The notes: generated by a model not told the origin, from the letters alone. Counted from the first letter of the stretch, positions 16,952-26,952 are shown. The stretch is DNA of 64,000 nt from Herbaspirillum sp. ASV7 (GCF_016429215.1 NZ_JAELUH010000015.1:1-64000); one strand, 5' to 3'. A program made the numbers and translations.

Positions 16952-19057
16952 ATGACCACCACCATCGTCCGCGCCGCCTGCCCCCATGATTGTCCCGATA
17001 CCTGCGCCCTGCTGGTGACCGTGAAGGATGGCGTGGCCACCGAGGTGCGTGGCGATCCCGATCATCCGCCCACCTCCGGCGTGCTCTGCACCAAGGTATC
17101 GCGCTATACCGAGCGCACCTATCACCCGGATCGCCTGCTGCATCCCATGCGCCGCGTGGGCAAGAAGGGCGAGGGCAAGTTCGAGCGCATCAGCTGGGAC
17201 GAGGCCATCACCACCATCGCCAGCCGCCTGGGCCAGATCGCCCTGCGCGACCCGCAAGCCATCCTGCCCTACAGCTATGCCGGCACCATGGGCCTGGTGC
17301 AGGGCGAATCCATGGCCGGGCGCTTCTTCAACCGCCTGGGCGCTTCGCAGCTGGACCGCACCATCTGCTCTTCCGCCGGCAGCGCCGGTTATCGCTACAC
17401 GGTCGGTGCGCGCATCGGCGCCGATCTGGAGCAGGTCAATCAGGCCAAGCTGATCCTGATCTGGGGCGGCAATCCTATCGCCTCCAACCTGCATTTCTGG
17501 ACCCGCGCCCAGGCTGCCAAGCGCAATGGCGCGCGCCTGATCGCCATCGATCCCTACCGCTCGCTGACGGCCGAGAAATGCCATCAGCACATCGCCCTGC
17601 TGCCTGGCACCGATGCCGCGCTGGCGCTGGGCATGATGCACGTGCTCATCCGTGAAGACCTGCTCGACCATGACTACATCGCCCGCCACACGCTGGGCTT
17701 CGACCAGCTGCGCGAGCGCGCTGCCGAGTGGACGCCCGAGCGTACTGCCGAGGTCTGTGGCATCAGCGTCGAGGAAGTGGTGGAGCTGGCGCGCGAATAT
17801 GGCCGCGTCGCGCTGGCCGGCGAGGGTGCGCTGATCCGCGCCAACTACGGCCTGCAACGCGTGCGCGGTGGTGGCATGGCGGCGCGCAACGTGGCCTGCT
17901 TGCCGGCGCTGGTGGGGGCCTGGCGCCATCCGGCGGGGGGCGTGCAGATGTCCACCTCCGACACCTTCCCCAAGGATGGCGCGGCGCTGGCTCGTCCCGA
18001 CCTGGGCGCGCGTCATGGCGGGCCGGCACGCATCATCAACATGAGTACCATTGGCGATGACCTGCTGAAACCGGCCTCGCCCGAATTCGGCCCGCAGGTG
18101 GAAGCGGTGATCGTCTACAACGCCAATCCGGTCGCGGTGGCGCCGGAGTCGGCCAAGGTGGTGCAGGGCTTTGCCCGCGAGGATCTGTTCACGGTGGTGC
18201 TGGAACACTTCCAGACCGATACCGCCGACTATGCCGACATCCTCTTGCCAGCCACCACCCAGCTGGAACACGTGGATGTGCATTCCACTTACGGCCACAT
18301 CTACATGATGGCCAACAACGCCGCCATCGCGCCGCTGGGCGAGGCCAAGCCGAACACGGAGATCTTCCGCCTGTTGGCAGCGGCCATGGGTTTCGATGAG
18401 GACTGCTTCAGGGACAGCGACGATGCGCTGGCGGCCGTGGCGTTCCGGCGCGACCATCCGCGCAGTGCCGGCTACGACTGGCAGGCGCTCAAGCAAAAGG
18501 GCTGGCAGCGGCTGAACATGCCCGCTGCGCCGTTTGCCGAGGGCGGCTTTGCCACGCCCTCGGGCAAGTGCGAGTTCTATTCGGCGCAGATGCTGGCGGC
18601 CGGACTGGATCCCTTGCCGACCTATATCCCGCCCTACGAATCGGTGGCCAGCAATCCGCAGCTGGGGGCGAAATATCCGCTGGCGATGATCTCGCCGCCG
18701 GCGCGCAACTTCCTCAACTCGACCTTCGTGAACGTGCAAAGCCTGCGCGATACCGAAGGCGAGCCGCACCTGGACATGCATCCCCAGGATGCCGCCGCGC
18801 GCGGCATCGTCGATGCCGATATGGTGCGCATCTTCAACGATCGCGGCAGCATGCAGGCGCGCGTGCGTGTGACCGACAAGGCACGCGTGGGCCTGGTGGT
18901 GGGCTTGTCGATCTGGTGGAAGAAATTCGCCGCCGACGGCAAGAACGCCAACGAAGTCACCAGCCAGCGCCTGACCGACATGGGCAATGCGCCCACCTTC
19001 TACGACGTGCTGGTGCAGGTGGAAAGACTGCAGCAGGACGCCGTCGTGGCCGGCTGA
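16952..19057 (+). CDS. molybdopterin-dependent oxidoreductase (formate dehydrogenase/DMSO reductase superfamily)
   Basis: 701-residue cytoplasmic enzyme. The N-terminus holds a [4Fe-4S] site, ACPHDCPDTC, with a fourth Cys in GVLCTK, without a Tat signal. Molybdopterin-binding regions follow: SSAGSAGY, IWGGNPIASN, LPGTDAALALGM and a C-terminal dinucleotide-binding domain around NEVTSQRLTDMG. The residue at the usual metal-ligand position falls in TICSSAG, where Cys may serve as ligand. No partner subunit is adjacent, so the electron acceptor and substrate are unknown. The ATG at 16952 is preferred over a TTG at 16910. The next gene starts 6 bases after the stop. Confidence 0.87.
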   Translation: MTTTIVRAACPHDCPDTCALLVTVKDGVATEVRGDPDHPPTSGVLCTKVSRYTERTYHPDRLLHPMRRVGKKGEGKFERISWDEAITTIASRLGQIALRDPQAILPYSYAGTMGLVQGESMAGRFFNRLGASQLDRTICSSAGSAGYRYTVGARIGADLEQVNQAKLILIWGGNPIASNLHFWTRAQAAKRNGARLIAIDPYRSLTAEKCHQHIALLPGTDAALALGMMHVLIREDLLDHDYIARHTLGFDQLRERAAEWTPERTAEVCGISVEEVVELAREYGRVALAGEGALIRANYGLQRVRGGGMAARNVACLPALVGAWRHPAGGVQMSTSDTFPKDGAALARPDLGARHGGPARIINMSTIGDDLLKPASPEFGPQVEAVIVYNANPVAVAPESAKVVQGFAREDLFTVVLEHFQTDTADYADILLPATTQLEHVDVHSTYGHIYMMANNAAIAPLGEAKPNTEIFRLLAAAMGFDEDCFRDSDDALAAVAFRRDHPRSAGYDWQALKQKGWQRLNMPAAPFAEGGFATPSGKCEFYSAQMLAAGLDPLPTYIPPYESVASNPQLGAKYPLAMISPPARNFLNSTFVNVQSLRDTEGEPHLDMHPQDAAARGIVDADMVRIFNDRGSMQARVRVTDKARVGLVVGLSIWWKKFAADGKNANEVTSQRLTDMGNAPTFYDVLVQVERLQQDAVVAG

Positions 19058-19063
19058 AGCGTC

Positions 19064-20179
19064 ATGCCGCGCCAGGCCGTGCGAGCCGTCCTGTGCGTGC
19101 TGGCCGTGGCCGGGCTGGCGGGGTGTTCCTCGCTGTCGTACTACGCCCAGGCGGCGCACGGGCAGTTCTCGCTGCTGGCGCAGGCACGCCCGCTGGATGA
19201 CTGGCTGGCCGATCCCGATACCCAGCCCACCCTCAAGGCCAAGCTGGAGACAGTGCGCGAGATCCGTCGCTTTGCCGTCACCGAGCTGGGTTTGCCGGAC
19301 AACGGCAGCTATCGCAGCTATGCCCAGCTGGATCGTCCCTTCGTGTTATGGAATGTGGTGGCCGCCCCCGCGCTATCGTTGAAGGCCAGGCAGTGGTGCT
19401 TCCCGATTGCAGGTTGCGTCGACTATCGTGGCTACTACAATCAGCAGGCCGCGCAGGACTATGCCGCCAGCCTGCAGCGGCAGGGCTACGACGTCCAGGT
19501 GGCGGGCGTGCCGGCGTACTCGACGCTGGGCTGGTTCAATGATCCGGTCATCTCCACCTTCATCCAGTATCCCGACGGCGAGCTGGCACGGCTGATCTTC
19601 CATGAGCTGGCGCACCAGAAGGTCTACGCGCCCGGCGATACCTCCTTCAATGAAGGCTTCGCCGTGGCCGTGGAGGAGCTGGGTGTGGAGCGCTGGCTGG
19701 CAGCGCACCATGATCCCCGCCTGATCGAGTCCTACCAGCGCTTCGCCCAGCGCAAGCGTGACTTCCTGGCACTGCTGGACAAGTACCGCGACCAGCTCAA
19801 GGCCAACTACGACAGCTCCGCCAGCGATACCGACAAGCTGGCCCGCAAGGCCCTCATCTTCGATGCGCTGCGTGCCGAGTATGCGCAGATGAAGGCGCAG
19901 CGCTGGAACGGTTATGCCGGTTACGACCGCTGGTTTGCCATGCCGCTGTCGAACGCCCATCTGGCGCTGATGGGGGCCTACCACGACCTGGTGCCGGCGT
20001 TTCGCCAGCTCTTCGAGCACAGCAGCGGTTTCCCGGATTTCTATGAAAAGGTCCGGCGACTGGCAAAGATGGACAAGGCCGCGCGCCATGCCGCACTGGG
20101 CGACGCGCCTCTCGAAAAATTGCCGGATGACACCAGTAAGCAGCCCAAGGCAGTCGCCGCGGCGTATCATGCCGGTTAG
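19064..20179 (+). CDS. predicted zinc aminopeptidase lipoprotein (PF10023-like)
   Basis: 371 residues with a lipoprotein signal peptide: Arg-rich start, hydrophobic core and lipobox LAGC (Cys near residue 21). The catalytic motif HELAHQK and the downstream FNEGFAVAVEE mark a zinc metallopeptidase of the predicted aminopeptidase family (formerly DUF2265). Expected location is the periplasmic face of a membrane. It starts 6 bases after the molybdopterin enzyme and is probably cotranscribed, although a joint role is not obvious. Substrate unknown. Confidence 0.83.
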   Translation: MPRQAVRAVLCVLAVAGLAGCSSLSYYAQAAHGQFSLLAQARPLDDWLADPDTQPTLKAKLETVREIRRFAVTELGLPDNGSYRSYAQLDRPFVLWNVVAAPALSLKARQWCFPIAGCVDYRGYYNQQAAQDYAASLQRQGYDVQVAGVPAYSTLGWFNDPVISTFIQYPDGELARLIFHELAHQKVYAPGDTSFNEGFAVAVEELGVERWLAAHHDPRLIESYQRFAQRKRDFLALLDKYRDQLKANYDSSASDTDKLARKALIFDALRAEYAQMKAQRWNGYAGYDRWFAMPLSNAHLALMGAYHDLVPAFRQLFEHSSGFPDFYEKVRRLAKMDKAARHAALGDAPLEKLPDDTSKQPKAVAAAYHAG

Positions 20180-20437
20180 ACTGTTTCGCCTTTCCGCCAG
20201 CTAATCGGCGGGCAAACAGAGAGAAGCGCAGGGCGAAGCGGCATGGATCCGGCTTCATTTTTTACAAAAATTCATCAAGATCGCTTTAAAAGTGCTTGCC
20301 CAGGCGGCCAATGCTGGATAGCATCTGCGGTAAATAAAAAAACACTCGTGCTTTTTTTGCTGTGCGCGCCAACGCGGTGGCCTTGCCTCACCGCCCAGCC
20401 CCAGCGCACGTACTGACCGGAGACTGAGGACCACACT

Positions 20438-22141
20438 ATGGAAAGATTCTGGCTTGCATCGTATCCCGCAGGCGTTCCCGCCGACATCGACCCGGGCCGT
20501 TATGGCTCGCTGGTGCAAATGATCGATGAGGCTTTCGTCAGGCATGCGGATCGCAACGCCTATGTCTGCATGGGCAAGTACCTCAGCTATCGCGAACTCG
20601 ACGCCAAGTCGCGCGCGCTGGGGGCCTGGCTGCAAGGCCTGGGCCTGCAGAAGGGCGCACGCGTGGCGATCATGATGCCCAACGTGCTGCAATACCCGAT
20701 CGCCATCGCCGCCATCCTGCGCGCAGGGTACACGGTGGTCAACGTCAACCCGCTCTACACCGCGCGTGAGCTGGAGCACCAGTTGAAGGATTCCGGGGCC
20801 GAAGCCATCTTCGTGCTGGAAAATTTCGCCTGCACGCTGCAGAAGGTGGTGGCGAACACGCAGATCAAGCACATCGTCGTGGCCAGCATGGGAGACCTGC
20901 TGGGTACGCTCAAGGGCGCCATCGTCAACCTGGTGGTGCGCCACGTGAAGAAGATGGTGCCGGCCTGGTCGCTGCCCAAGTCGGTCGGCTTCAACGAGGC
21001 GCTGTCGCAGGCCCAGGGCAAGTCCCTGAAGCCGGTAGCGCTGGGTCCGGACGATATCGCCTTCCTGCAGTACACCGGTGGCACCACCGGCGTGGCCAAG
21101 GGCGCCATGCTGACCCACCGCAACCTGGTGGCCAACGTGCTGCAGGCCGAGGAATGGCTGTCTCCGGCGCTGAAGTCGGGCAAGCCCATCGACCAGCTGG
21201 TGTTCGTGTGCGCCTTGCCGCTGTATCACATCTTCGCGCTGACGGTGTGCAACATGCTGGGTACGCGCGAAGGCGCGCTGAACCTGCTGATCCCCAATCC
21301 GCGCGATATCCCCGGCTTCGTCAAGGAGCTGGCCAAGTACAAGGTCAATACCTTCCCGGCCGTCAATACGCTCTACAACGCGCTGCTCAACAACCCCGAG
21401 TTCGCCAAGCTGGACTTCTCCGGCTATCGCTGCTGCGTCGGTGGCGGCATGGCGGTGCAGCAAGGCGTGGCCGACAAGTGGAAGAAGCTGACCGGCTGCC
21501 CCATCATCGAAGGCTACGGCCTGTCGGAAACCTCGCCCATCGCCAGTGCCAATCCCTGCACCATCGATGAGTACACCGGCACCATCGGCCTGCCGCTGTC
21601 CTCCACCGAGATCGCCATCCTGGATGACGATGGTCAGCCGGTGGCGTTGGGCCAGCCGGGCGAGATCGCCATCCGTGGCCCGCAGGTGATGCCTGGCTAC
21701 TGGCAGCGTCCCGATGAGACCGCCAAGGTCATGACGCCGGATGGCTTCTTCAAGACCGGCGACGTCGGTGTGATGGATGCGCGCGGCTATACCCGCATCG
21801 TCGACCGCAAGAAGGACATGATCCTGGTCTCCGGTTTCAACGTCTATCCCAACGAGATCGAGGGCGTGGTGGCGCAGCATCCGGGCGTGCTGGAATGTGC
21901 CTGCGTGGGCGTGCCGGACGAACACACCGGCGAAGCCGTCAAGCTGTTCGTGGTGCGCAAGGACAAGGCATTGACCAGCGAGGCGCTGATGGCCTACTGC
22001 AAGGAGCAGTTCACCGGTTACAAGAAGCCCAAGTACATCGAGTTCCGCGACGAGCTGCCCAAGACCAACGTGGGCAAGATCCTGCGTCGCGAGCTGCGCG
22101 ATGAACCGGGCAAGGCGACACCGCAGAAGCGGGCTGCCTGA
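20438..22141 (+). CDS. fadD: long-chain-fatty-acid-CoA ligase
   Basis: 567 residues, the usual FadD size. ATP/AMP motif YTGGTTGVAKGAMLTHRN in outline (near residue 210), then GYGLSETSP, the DVGVMDARGYTRIVDRKKD region and the C-terminal catalytic Lys in TNVGKILRREL. It activates fatty acids to acyl-CoA at the inner membrane for beta-oxidation. Upstream 258 bases carry no gene; TTGCCC (20296) and TAGCAT (20319) with a 17-base spacer are a possible promoter, and an A-run/T-run pair around 20335-20360 may fold. A strong terminator follows. Confidence 0.92.
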   Translation: MERFWLASYPAGVPADIDPGRYGSLVQMIDEAFVRHADRNAYVCMGKYLSYRELDAKSRALGAWLQGLGLQKGARVAIMMPNVLQYPIAIAAILRAGYTVVNVNPLYTARELEHQLKDSGAEAIFVLENFACTLQKVVANTQIKHIVVASMGDLLGTLKGAIVNLVVRHVKKMVPAWSLPKSVGFNEALSQAQGKSLKPVALGPDDIAFLQYTGGTTGVAKGAMLTHRNLVANVLQAEEWLSPALKSGKPIDQLVFVCALPLYHIFALTVCNMLGTREGALNLLIPNPRDIPGFVKELAKYKVNTFPAVNTLYNALLNNPEFAKLDFSGYRCCVGGGMAVQQGVADKWKKLTGCPIIEGYGLSETSPIASANPCTIDEYTGTIGLPLSSTEIAILDDDGQPVALGQPGEIAIRGPQVMPGYWQRPDETAKVMTPDGFFKTGDVGVMDARGYTRIVDRKKDMILVSGFNVYPNEIEGVVAQHPGVLECACVGVPDEHTGEAVKLFVVRKDKALTSEALMAYCKEQFTGYKKPKYIEFRDELPKTNVGKILRRELRDEPGKATPQKRAA

Positions 22142-22162
22142 GCGCCTGAGGCCTGAACAAAA

Positions 22163-22196
22163 AACGCTGCCGGAGTGATCCGGCAGCGTTTTTTTT
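22163..22196 (+). terminator. rho-independent terminator of fadD
   Basis: A perfect 11-bp stem (22163-22173 with 22180-22190), a six-base loop and a run of T follow the fadD stop by about 20 bases. Confidence 0.9.
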
Positions 22197-22260
22197 CAAC
22201 CTGACGAATGCATCAGGTTTTCTCTTCTTTATGTTTTGTTAGTTTTTTGTACCTGAAAAT

Positions 22261-23211
22261 TTAGTCCGGCACCGGTGTAAGCACCGGCTTGCCGCTGAAA
22301 TGCGCCTCCAGGTTGCCGAAGGCCAGGTCGGCCATGGCCGTGCGCGTGACCAGCGTGCCACTGGCCATGTGCGGGGTCAGCACCACGTTTTCGAGCGCTG
22401 CCAGTTCGTCGGGGATGTTGGGTTCATTCTCGAACACGTCCAGGCCGGCGCCGGCGATCCGGCCTTCCTTGAGGGCGGCGATCAGTGCCGGCTGATCGAC
22501 CACCGAGCCGCGTGCCACGTTGATCAGGTAGCCCTTGGGGCCGAGCGCATCGAGCACCTCGGCATCGACCAGCGCGCGGGTGCCGGCCCCACCAGGGGTG
22601 ATCATCACCAGGAAATCGACCGCCGCCGCCAGCGACTTGATGTCGCCCACATAGGTGTAGGGCACATCCTTGGGCGAGCGGTTGTGGTACGAGATTTTCA
22701 TGTCGAAGGCTGCTGCGCGCCTGGCGATGGCTTCGCCGATGCGTCCCAGTCCGACGATGCCCAGGCGCGCGCCGCTGACCTTGGTGGTGAGGGGGAAGGG
22801 GCCGTTCTTCCACTGGCCGCTGCGGGCGAAGTGGTCGGCCCGCACCACGTTGCGTGCGGTAGCCAGCATCAGTGCGATGGCCAGGTCGGCGACGTCATCG
22901 TTGAGCACATTGGGCGTGTGGGTGACATGGATGCCGCGCTCGCGGGCCGCCGGGACGTCCACGCCGTCATAGCCGACACCGAAGACGGAAACGATTTCCA
23001 GCGCCGGGAAGCGTGCCATGAACTCGCGGTTGATCTTGGCCTCGCCATTGGCGGCAATGCCGCGTACCTGCGGGGCGATGGCGGCCAGTTGCGCCTCGCT
23101 CAGGTTATCGAGGATGAGGTTATGGCAGGTAAAGTTCTCCTGCAGACGGCCGAGCAGGTAGGGCGACAGGCGGGCGGCGATGAGGACGACGGGACGGCTC
23201 GATGCATTCAT
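22261..23211 (-). CDS. D-2-hydroxyacid dehydrogenase (glyoxylate/hydroxypyruvate reductase type)
   Basis: 316 residues of the D-isomer-specific 2-hydroxyacid dehydrogenase family, cytoplasmic. NAD(P)-binding GLGRIGEAIA lies near residue 152; the catalytic triad is seen as Arg in NVARGSVVD, Glu in FENEPNIP and His in LTPHMASGT. HNRSP after the second Rossmann strand suggests NADPH preference, as in plant-type hydroxypyruvate reductases. Likely reduces glyoxylate or hydroxypyruvate. It precedes the thioesterase gene in the same direction after a 93-base gap, so not clearly an operon. Confidence 0.88.
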   Translation of the reverse strand: MNASSRPVVLIAARLSPYLLGRLQENFTCHNLILDNLSEAQLAAIAPQVRGIAANGEAKINREFMARFPALEIVSVFGVGYDGVDVPAARERGIHVTHTPNVLNDDVADLAIALMLATARNVVRADHFARSGQWKNGPFPLTTKVSGARLGIVGLGRIGEAIARRAAAFDMKISYHNRSPKDVPYTYVGDIKSLAAAVDFLVMITPGGAGTRALVDAEVLDALGPKGYLINVARGSVVDQPALIAALKEGRIAGAGLDVFENEPNIPDELAALENVVLTPHMASGTLVTRTAMADLAFGNLEAHFSGKPVLTPVPD

Positions 23212-23304
23212 GATGTGAGGGAGGCGGGCGGTGAGAAAAGCATGACGATACGCACCAGCGTACCGGTGCGGGCTGAAATCATTTCAACAGTGCGCGGGGC
23301 GCTG

Positions 23305-23742
23305 TCACAGCGCCGGGGCGATGCCGGCTTCACGGGCCGGATCCAGTGGCGGCAGCGGACGTGGCTTGCGGCTCTCGTCGGTGGCCACATAGGTCAGCGT
23401 GGCTTCGGTGACCTTGACGATCTCGGTCTGCAGGCGGTTGCGCTCGGCATAGACTTCCACGTTGACGGTGATGGACGTGTTGCCGACCTTGACGATGTCG
23501 GCATAGAAGGACAGCAGGTCACCCACGAAAACGGGATTCTTGAACAGGAAGGAATTGACCGCGATGGTAGCGACCCGGCCATTGGCACGGCGCGTAGCCG
23601 GCAGGGAACCGGCGATATCCACCTGGGCCATGATCCAGCCGCCGAAGACGTCGCCGTAGACGTTGGCGTCGGACGGCATGGGCATGACGCGCAGTTGCGG
23701 ATGCTTGCCTGCGGGCAGTTGCGGGGGAAGGGACTGGGACAT
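23305..23742 (-). CDS. acyl-CoA thioesterase, hotdog fold (YciA/BACH type)
   Basis: 145 residues with the hotdog thioesterase pattern DANVYGDVFGGWIMAQVDIAG in outline (residues 25-45, catalytic Asp in the loop before the helix) and VAVNSFLF-like strand. Hydrolyses acyl-CoA in the cytoplasm. Start at 23742 (MSQSLPP) has GGAGTCACC directly upstream; the longer frame to 23823 is not supported. Divergent from the ABC exporter gene by 180 bases, which carry no other gene. Confidence 0.88.
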   Translation of the reverse strand: MSQSLPPQLPAGKHPQLRVMPMPSDANVYGDVFGGWIMAQVDIAGSLPATRRANGRVATIAVNSFLFKNPVFVGDLLSFYADIVKVGNTSITVNVEVYAERNRLQTEIVKVTEATLTYVATDESRKPRPLPPLDPAREAGIAPAL

Positions 23743-23922
23743 GGTGACTCCTGGGAAAGCGGGGAAGTCCGGCGGACTTCCGGGTTGACTCTTATAATCC
23801 GGTTCTTGCGCGCAGCGCGCCAAAGGCCCCAGTGTATCGGATGTTGCGCTGTTGCTGTCCTGCTTGGCTCGCTGGCTCTTGGTTGTCCTTCCTTGGCTTG
23901 GCCCTTATTCCCGGTATCTCCC

Positions 23923-25827
23923 ATGCGCCGTTATCCGAATTCCTCTTCCTCTTCCCAGGCTCCCATGGTCCGCCAGCGCGGCGACTGGGCGGTGGTCAAG
24001 ACCCTCTTGCCCTACCTGTGGACCTACAAATGGCGCGTGATGCTGGCGCTGGCCTTCCTGGTCGGCGCCAAGCTGGCCAACGTCGGCGTGCCGCTGGTGC
24101 TCAAGAAGCTGGTGGACCAGATGACCATCACGCCGGCCCATCCGCAGGCCATGCTGGTGCTGCCGCTGGGCCTCTTGGTGGCCTATGGCGCGCTGCGCCT
24201 GGCCACGGCGCTCTTTACCGAACTGCGGGAATTGATGTTCGCCCGCGTCACCCAGCGCGCCGTGCGCACCATTGCGCTGCAGGTGTTCCGTCACCTGCAT
24301 GCGCTGTCGTTGCGCTTCCATCTCAATCGCCAGACCGGCGGCATGACGCGCGATATCGAACGCGGCACGCGCGGGGTCTCCACGCTGGTGTCCTATACGC
24401 TGTTCTCGATCTTGCCCACCATCATCGAGATCGTGCTGGTGCTGGCCTATCTGGTGACGCATTACGACATCTGGTTTTCCATCATCACCGCCGGTGCGCT
24501 GGTGCTCTACATCCTCTTCACCATCACGGTCACGGAGTGGCGCACGCATTTCCGCCGCACCATGAACGAGCTGGATTCGCATGCCAATACCCGCGCCATC
24601 GATTCGCTGCTCAACTATGAGACGGTCAAGTATTTCAGCAACGAGGAATTCGAGGCGCGTCGCTATGACGAGGGTTTGCAGCGCTATGAACGCGCCGCGG
24701 TGAAGTCGCAGAGTTCGCTCTCGCTGCTCAACACCGGCCAGTCCGCCATCATCGCCATCGCGGTCACGCTGATCCTGTGGCGTGCCACCGCCGGTGTGAT
24801 CGATGGCACGATGACGCTGGGTGACATGGTGCTGGTCAATGCCTTCATGATCCAGCTCTACATCCCGCTGAACTTCCTGGGCGTGCTCTATCGCGAGATC
24901 AAGCAGAGCCTGGCCGACATGGAACGCCTGTTCTCGCTGCTGGAAGAAAACCGTGAAGTGGCGGACCGCCCAGGCGCGCAGCCGCTCAGGACGCGCGGTG
25001 CGGAGCTGCGTTTCTCGCATGTCGATTTCAGTTACGAAAAGAAGCGCCAGATCCTCTTCGATGTCGATTTCACGGTGCCGGCCGGCACTACCACGGCGGT
25101 GGTCGGCCACAGTGGTTCGGGCAAGTCCACGCTGTCGCGCCTGCTGTATCGCTTCTACGATGTGGATGGCGGCAGCATCAGCATCGACGGCCAGGACCTG
25201 CGCGAGGTCACGCAAGCCTCGCTGCGCCAGGCCATCGGCATCGTGCCGCAGGATACGGTGCTCTTCAACGACACCATCGAATACAACATCGCCTACGGCA
25301 AGCCGGGCGCCACGCGCGAGCAGATCGTGGCGGCGGCCAAGGCGGCCTACATCCATGACTTCATCGAATCCTTGCCCGATGGCTATGCCAGCATGGTCGG
25401 CGAGCGCGGCCTGAAACTCTCCGGCGGCGAAAAGCAACGCGTGGCCATCGCCCGTACCCTGTTGAAGGACCCGGCCGTGCTGATCTTCGATGAGGCGACT
25501 TCGGCCCTGGATTCGCGCGCCGAGCAGGCCATCCAGCAACAGCTGGAAGACATCGCCCGCGAGCGCAGCACGCTGGTGATCGCCCACCGGCTTTCCACCA
25601 TCGTCAATGCGCACCAGATCCTGGTGCTCGATCACGGCCGCATCGTCGAGCGCGGCACCCATGCGGGTCTCCTGGCCGCCGGCGGGCTGTATGCGCAGAT
25701 GTGGCTGCGCCAGCAGGCCGGCGCCGACGAGGAGGGCGCTTCTCCCTTGCCCGAAGGCGGGGAGGCGGCCACGCCCCCGGAATCGGATGCAGAGCCCAGC
25801 GTGCTGATGCCGGCCGAACGCCGCTAA
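23923..25827 (+). CDS. Atm1/HMT1-type ABC exporter (fused membrane and ATPase domains)
   Basis: 634 residues: six-helix membrane domain (about residues 25-330) followed by ATPase. The start of the membrane domain (LLPYLWTYKWRVMLALAFL, then VLKKLVDQM) and YETVKYFSNEEFE are characteristic of the Atm1/HMT1 branch, which exports glutathione-linked compounds or metals. Walker A GHSGSGKST, signature LSGGEKQRVAIART, Walker B VLIFDEATSALD, switch His in VIAHRLST. A tail of about 40 residues is rich in Glu, Pro and Ala. ATG at 23923 is chosen since homology begins soon after; the frame is open far upstream over the thioesterase shadow. Confidence 0.9.
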   Translation: MRRYPNSSSSSQAPMVRQRGDWAVVKTLLPYLWTYKWRVMLALAFLVGAKLANVGVPLVLKKLVDQMTITPAHPQAMLVLPLGLLVAYGALRLATALFTELRELMFARVTQRAVRTIALQVFRHLHALSLRFHLNRQTGGMTRDIERGTRGVSTLVSYTLFSILPTIIEIVLVLAYLVTHYDIWFSIITAGALVLYILFTITVTEWRTHFRRTMNELDSHANTRAIDSLLNYETVKYFSNEEFEARRYDEGLQRYERAAVKSQSSLSLLNTGQSAIIAIAVTLILWRATAGVIDGTMTLGDMVLVNAFMIQLYIPLNFLGVLYREIKQSLADMERLFSLLEENREVADRPGAQPLRTRGAELRFSHVDFSYEKKRQILFDVDFTVPAGTTTAVVGHSGSGKSTLSRLLYRFYDVDGGSISIDGQDLREVTQASLRQAIGIVPQDTVLFNDTIEYNIAYGKPGATREQIVAAAKAAYIHDFIESLPDGYASMVGERGLKLSGGEKQRVAIARTLLKDPAVLIFDEATSALDSRAEQAIQQQLEDIARERSTLVIAHRLSTIVNAHQILVLDHGRIVERGTHAGLLAAGGLYAQMWLRQQAGADEEGASPLPEGGEAATPPESDAEPSVLMPAERR

Positions 25828-25929
25828 GCAGTATCCGCAACGCGCGCGGCTTGCGCCGGCGCGGGCGCGGCGGCACAATTCGCCCATTCGCATGAATGCA
25901 TGCAACCTTGAACGGGAAGTGGGCGGGTA

Positions 25930-26952
25930 ATGGAAAGCAAATGGCTTGAGGATTTCGTCTCCCTGGCGGAAACGCGCAGTTTCAGCCGATCGGCCGAGTT
26001 GCGGCATGTGACGCAGCCGGCCTTTTCGCGGCGCATCCAGTCGCTGGAAGCCTGGCTGGGCACCGACCTGATCGACCGCACCTCCTATCCCACCCGCCTG
26101 ACGGCCGCCGGCGAAGTCTTCTACGAGCAGGCCGTGGCCATGCTGGGCCAGATCAACAACACCCGCGCCCTGTTGCGCGGCAAGCGGCCCACCGCGCAGA
26201 CCACCATCGATTTTGCGGTGCCGCATACGCTCTCGCTGACCTACATGCCCAAGTGGCTCAGTTCGCTGGAGTCGGGCTTCGGTTCCATCAATACACGCCT
26301 GATCGCCCTCAACGTCCACGATGCCGTCATGACCATCGTCGAGGGCGGTTGCGACCTGCTGCTGTGCTATCACCATCCGCGCCAGCCGGTGCAGCTCGAT
26401 GCCAGCCGCTACGACATGCTCACCATGGGCACCGAGACCCTGCGCCCCTATTCGCGCTGCGACCGCAATGGCAAGCCCGACTACGTCTTCCCGGGCAGTT
26501 CCAAGGCGCCGGTGCCCTTCCTTTCCTACACCAGCAACGCCTACCTGGGACGCATGGTGGAGCTGATGATGTCGGACACCAAACGCCCGTTGCACCTGGT
26601 CAAGCACTATGAGACCGACATGTCCGAGAGCCTCAAGATGATGGCGCTGGAGGGCCATGGGGTGGCCTTCCTGCCGGAGTCCTCGGTGGTGCGCGAAGTG
26701 CGCAACCGGCAGCTGGCGCGTACCGATGGACCGGTGGGCGAATGGGAGGTCGAGATGGAGATCCGCCTCTATCGCGAGCGGCCTACCGCGCAGCGTACCG
26801 GCAAGGCGCTGGTGGCGCGATTGTGGGAATACCTGAGCGAGCAGGATGCGCAGCGGCAGGAGCGCCAGGAACGCCAGAAGGGCAGCGGATCAGGCGCTGG
26901 AAAGGCCTCCGCAGCCAAGCCGGCACGTTCCGCCGAGAAGCGTGATTCCTGA
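25930..26952 (+). CDS. LysR-family transcriptional regulator
   Basis: 340 residues. N-terminal winged helix (WLEDFVSLAETRSFSRSAEL then VTQPAFSRRIQSLE) and a LysR effector domain. The C-terminal 35 residues form an unusual low-complexity tail of Gln, Arg, Lys, Ser and Gly (RQERQERQKGSGSG onward). It lies upstream of gdhA in the same direction with a 328-base gap containing a palindrome at 27011-27025, so it may control gdhA; the effector is unknown. Confidence 0.86.
   Translation: MESKWLEDFVSLAETRSFSRSAELRHVTQPAFSRRIQSLEAWLGTDLIDRTSYPTRLTAAGEVFYEQAVAMLGQINNTRALLRGKRPTAQTTIDFAVPHTLSLTYMPKWLSSLESGFGSINTRLIALNVHDAVMTIVEGGCDLLLCYHHPRQPVQLDASRYDMLTMGTETLRPYSRCDRNGKPDYVFPGSSKAPVPFLSYTSNAYLGRMVELMMSDTKRPLHLVKHYETDMSESLKMMALEGHGVAFLPESSVVREVRNRQLARTDGPVGEWEVEMEIRLYRERPTAQRTGKALVARLWEYLSEQDAQRQERQERQKGSGSGAGKASAAKPARSAEKRDS

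Noticed and set aside
16937-19159. 740-codon open frame on the minus strand
   Set aside because: Shadow of the molybdopterin oxidoreductase, which has clear motifs on the plus strand.
20255-21925. 556-codon open frame on the minus strand
   Set aside because: Antisense to fadD; low-complexity His/Gln/Asp composition.
23905-26658. 917-codon open frame on the minus strand
   Set aside because: Antisense to the Atm1-like exporter and the LysR gene; composition is His/Gln/Gly/Asp-rich as expected from reading a GC-rich gene backwards; no family pattern.
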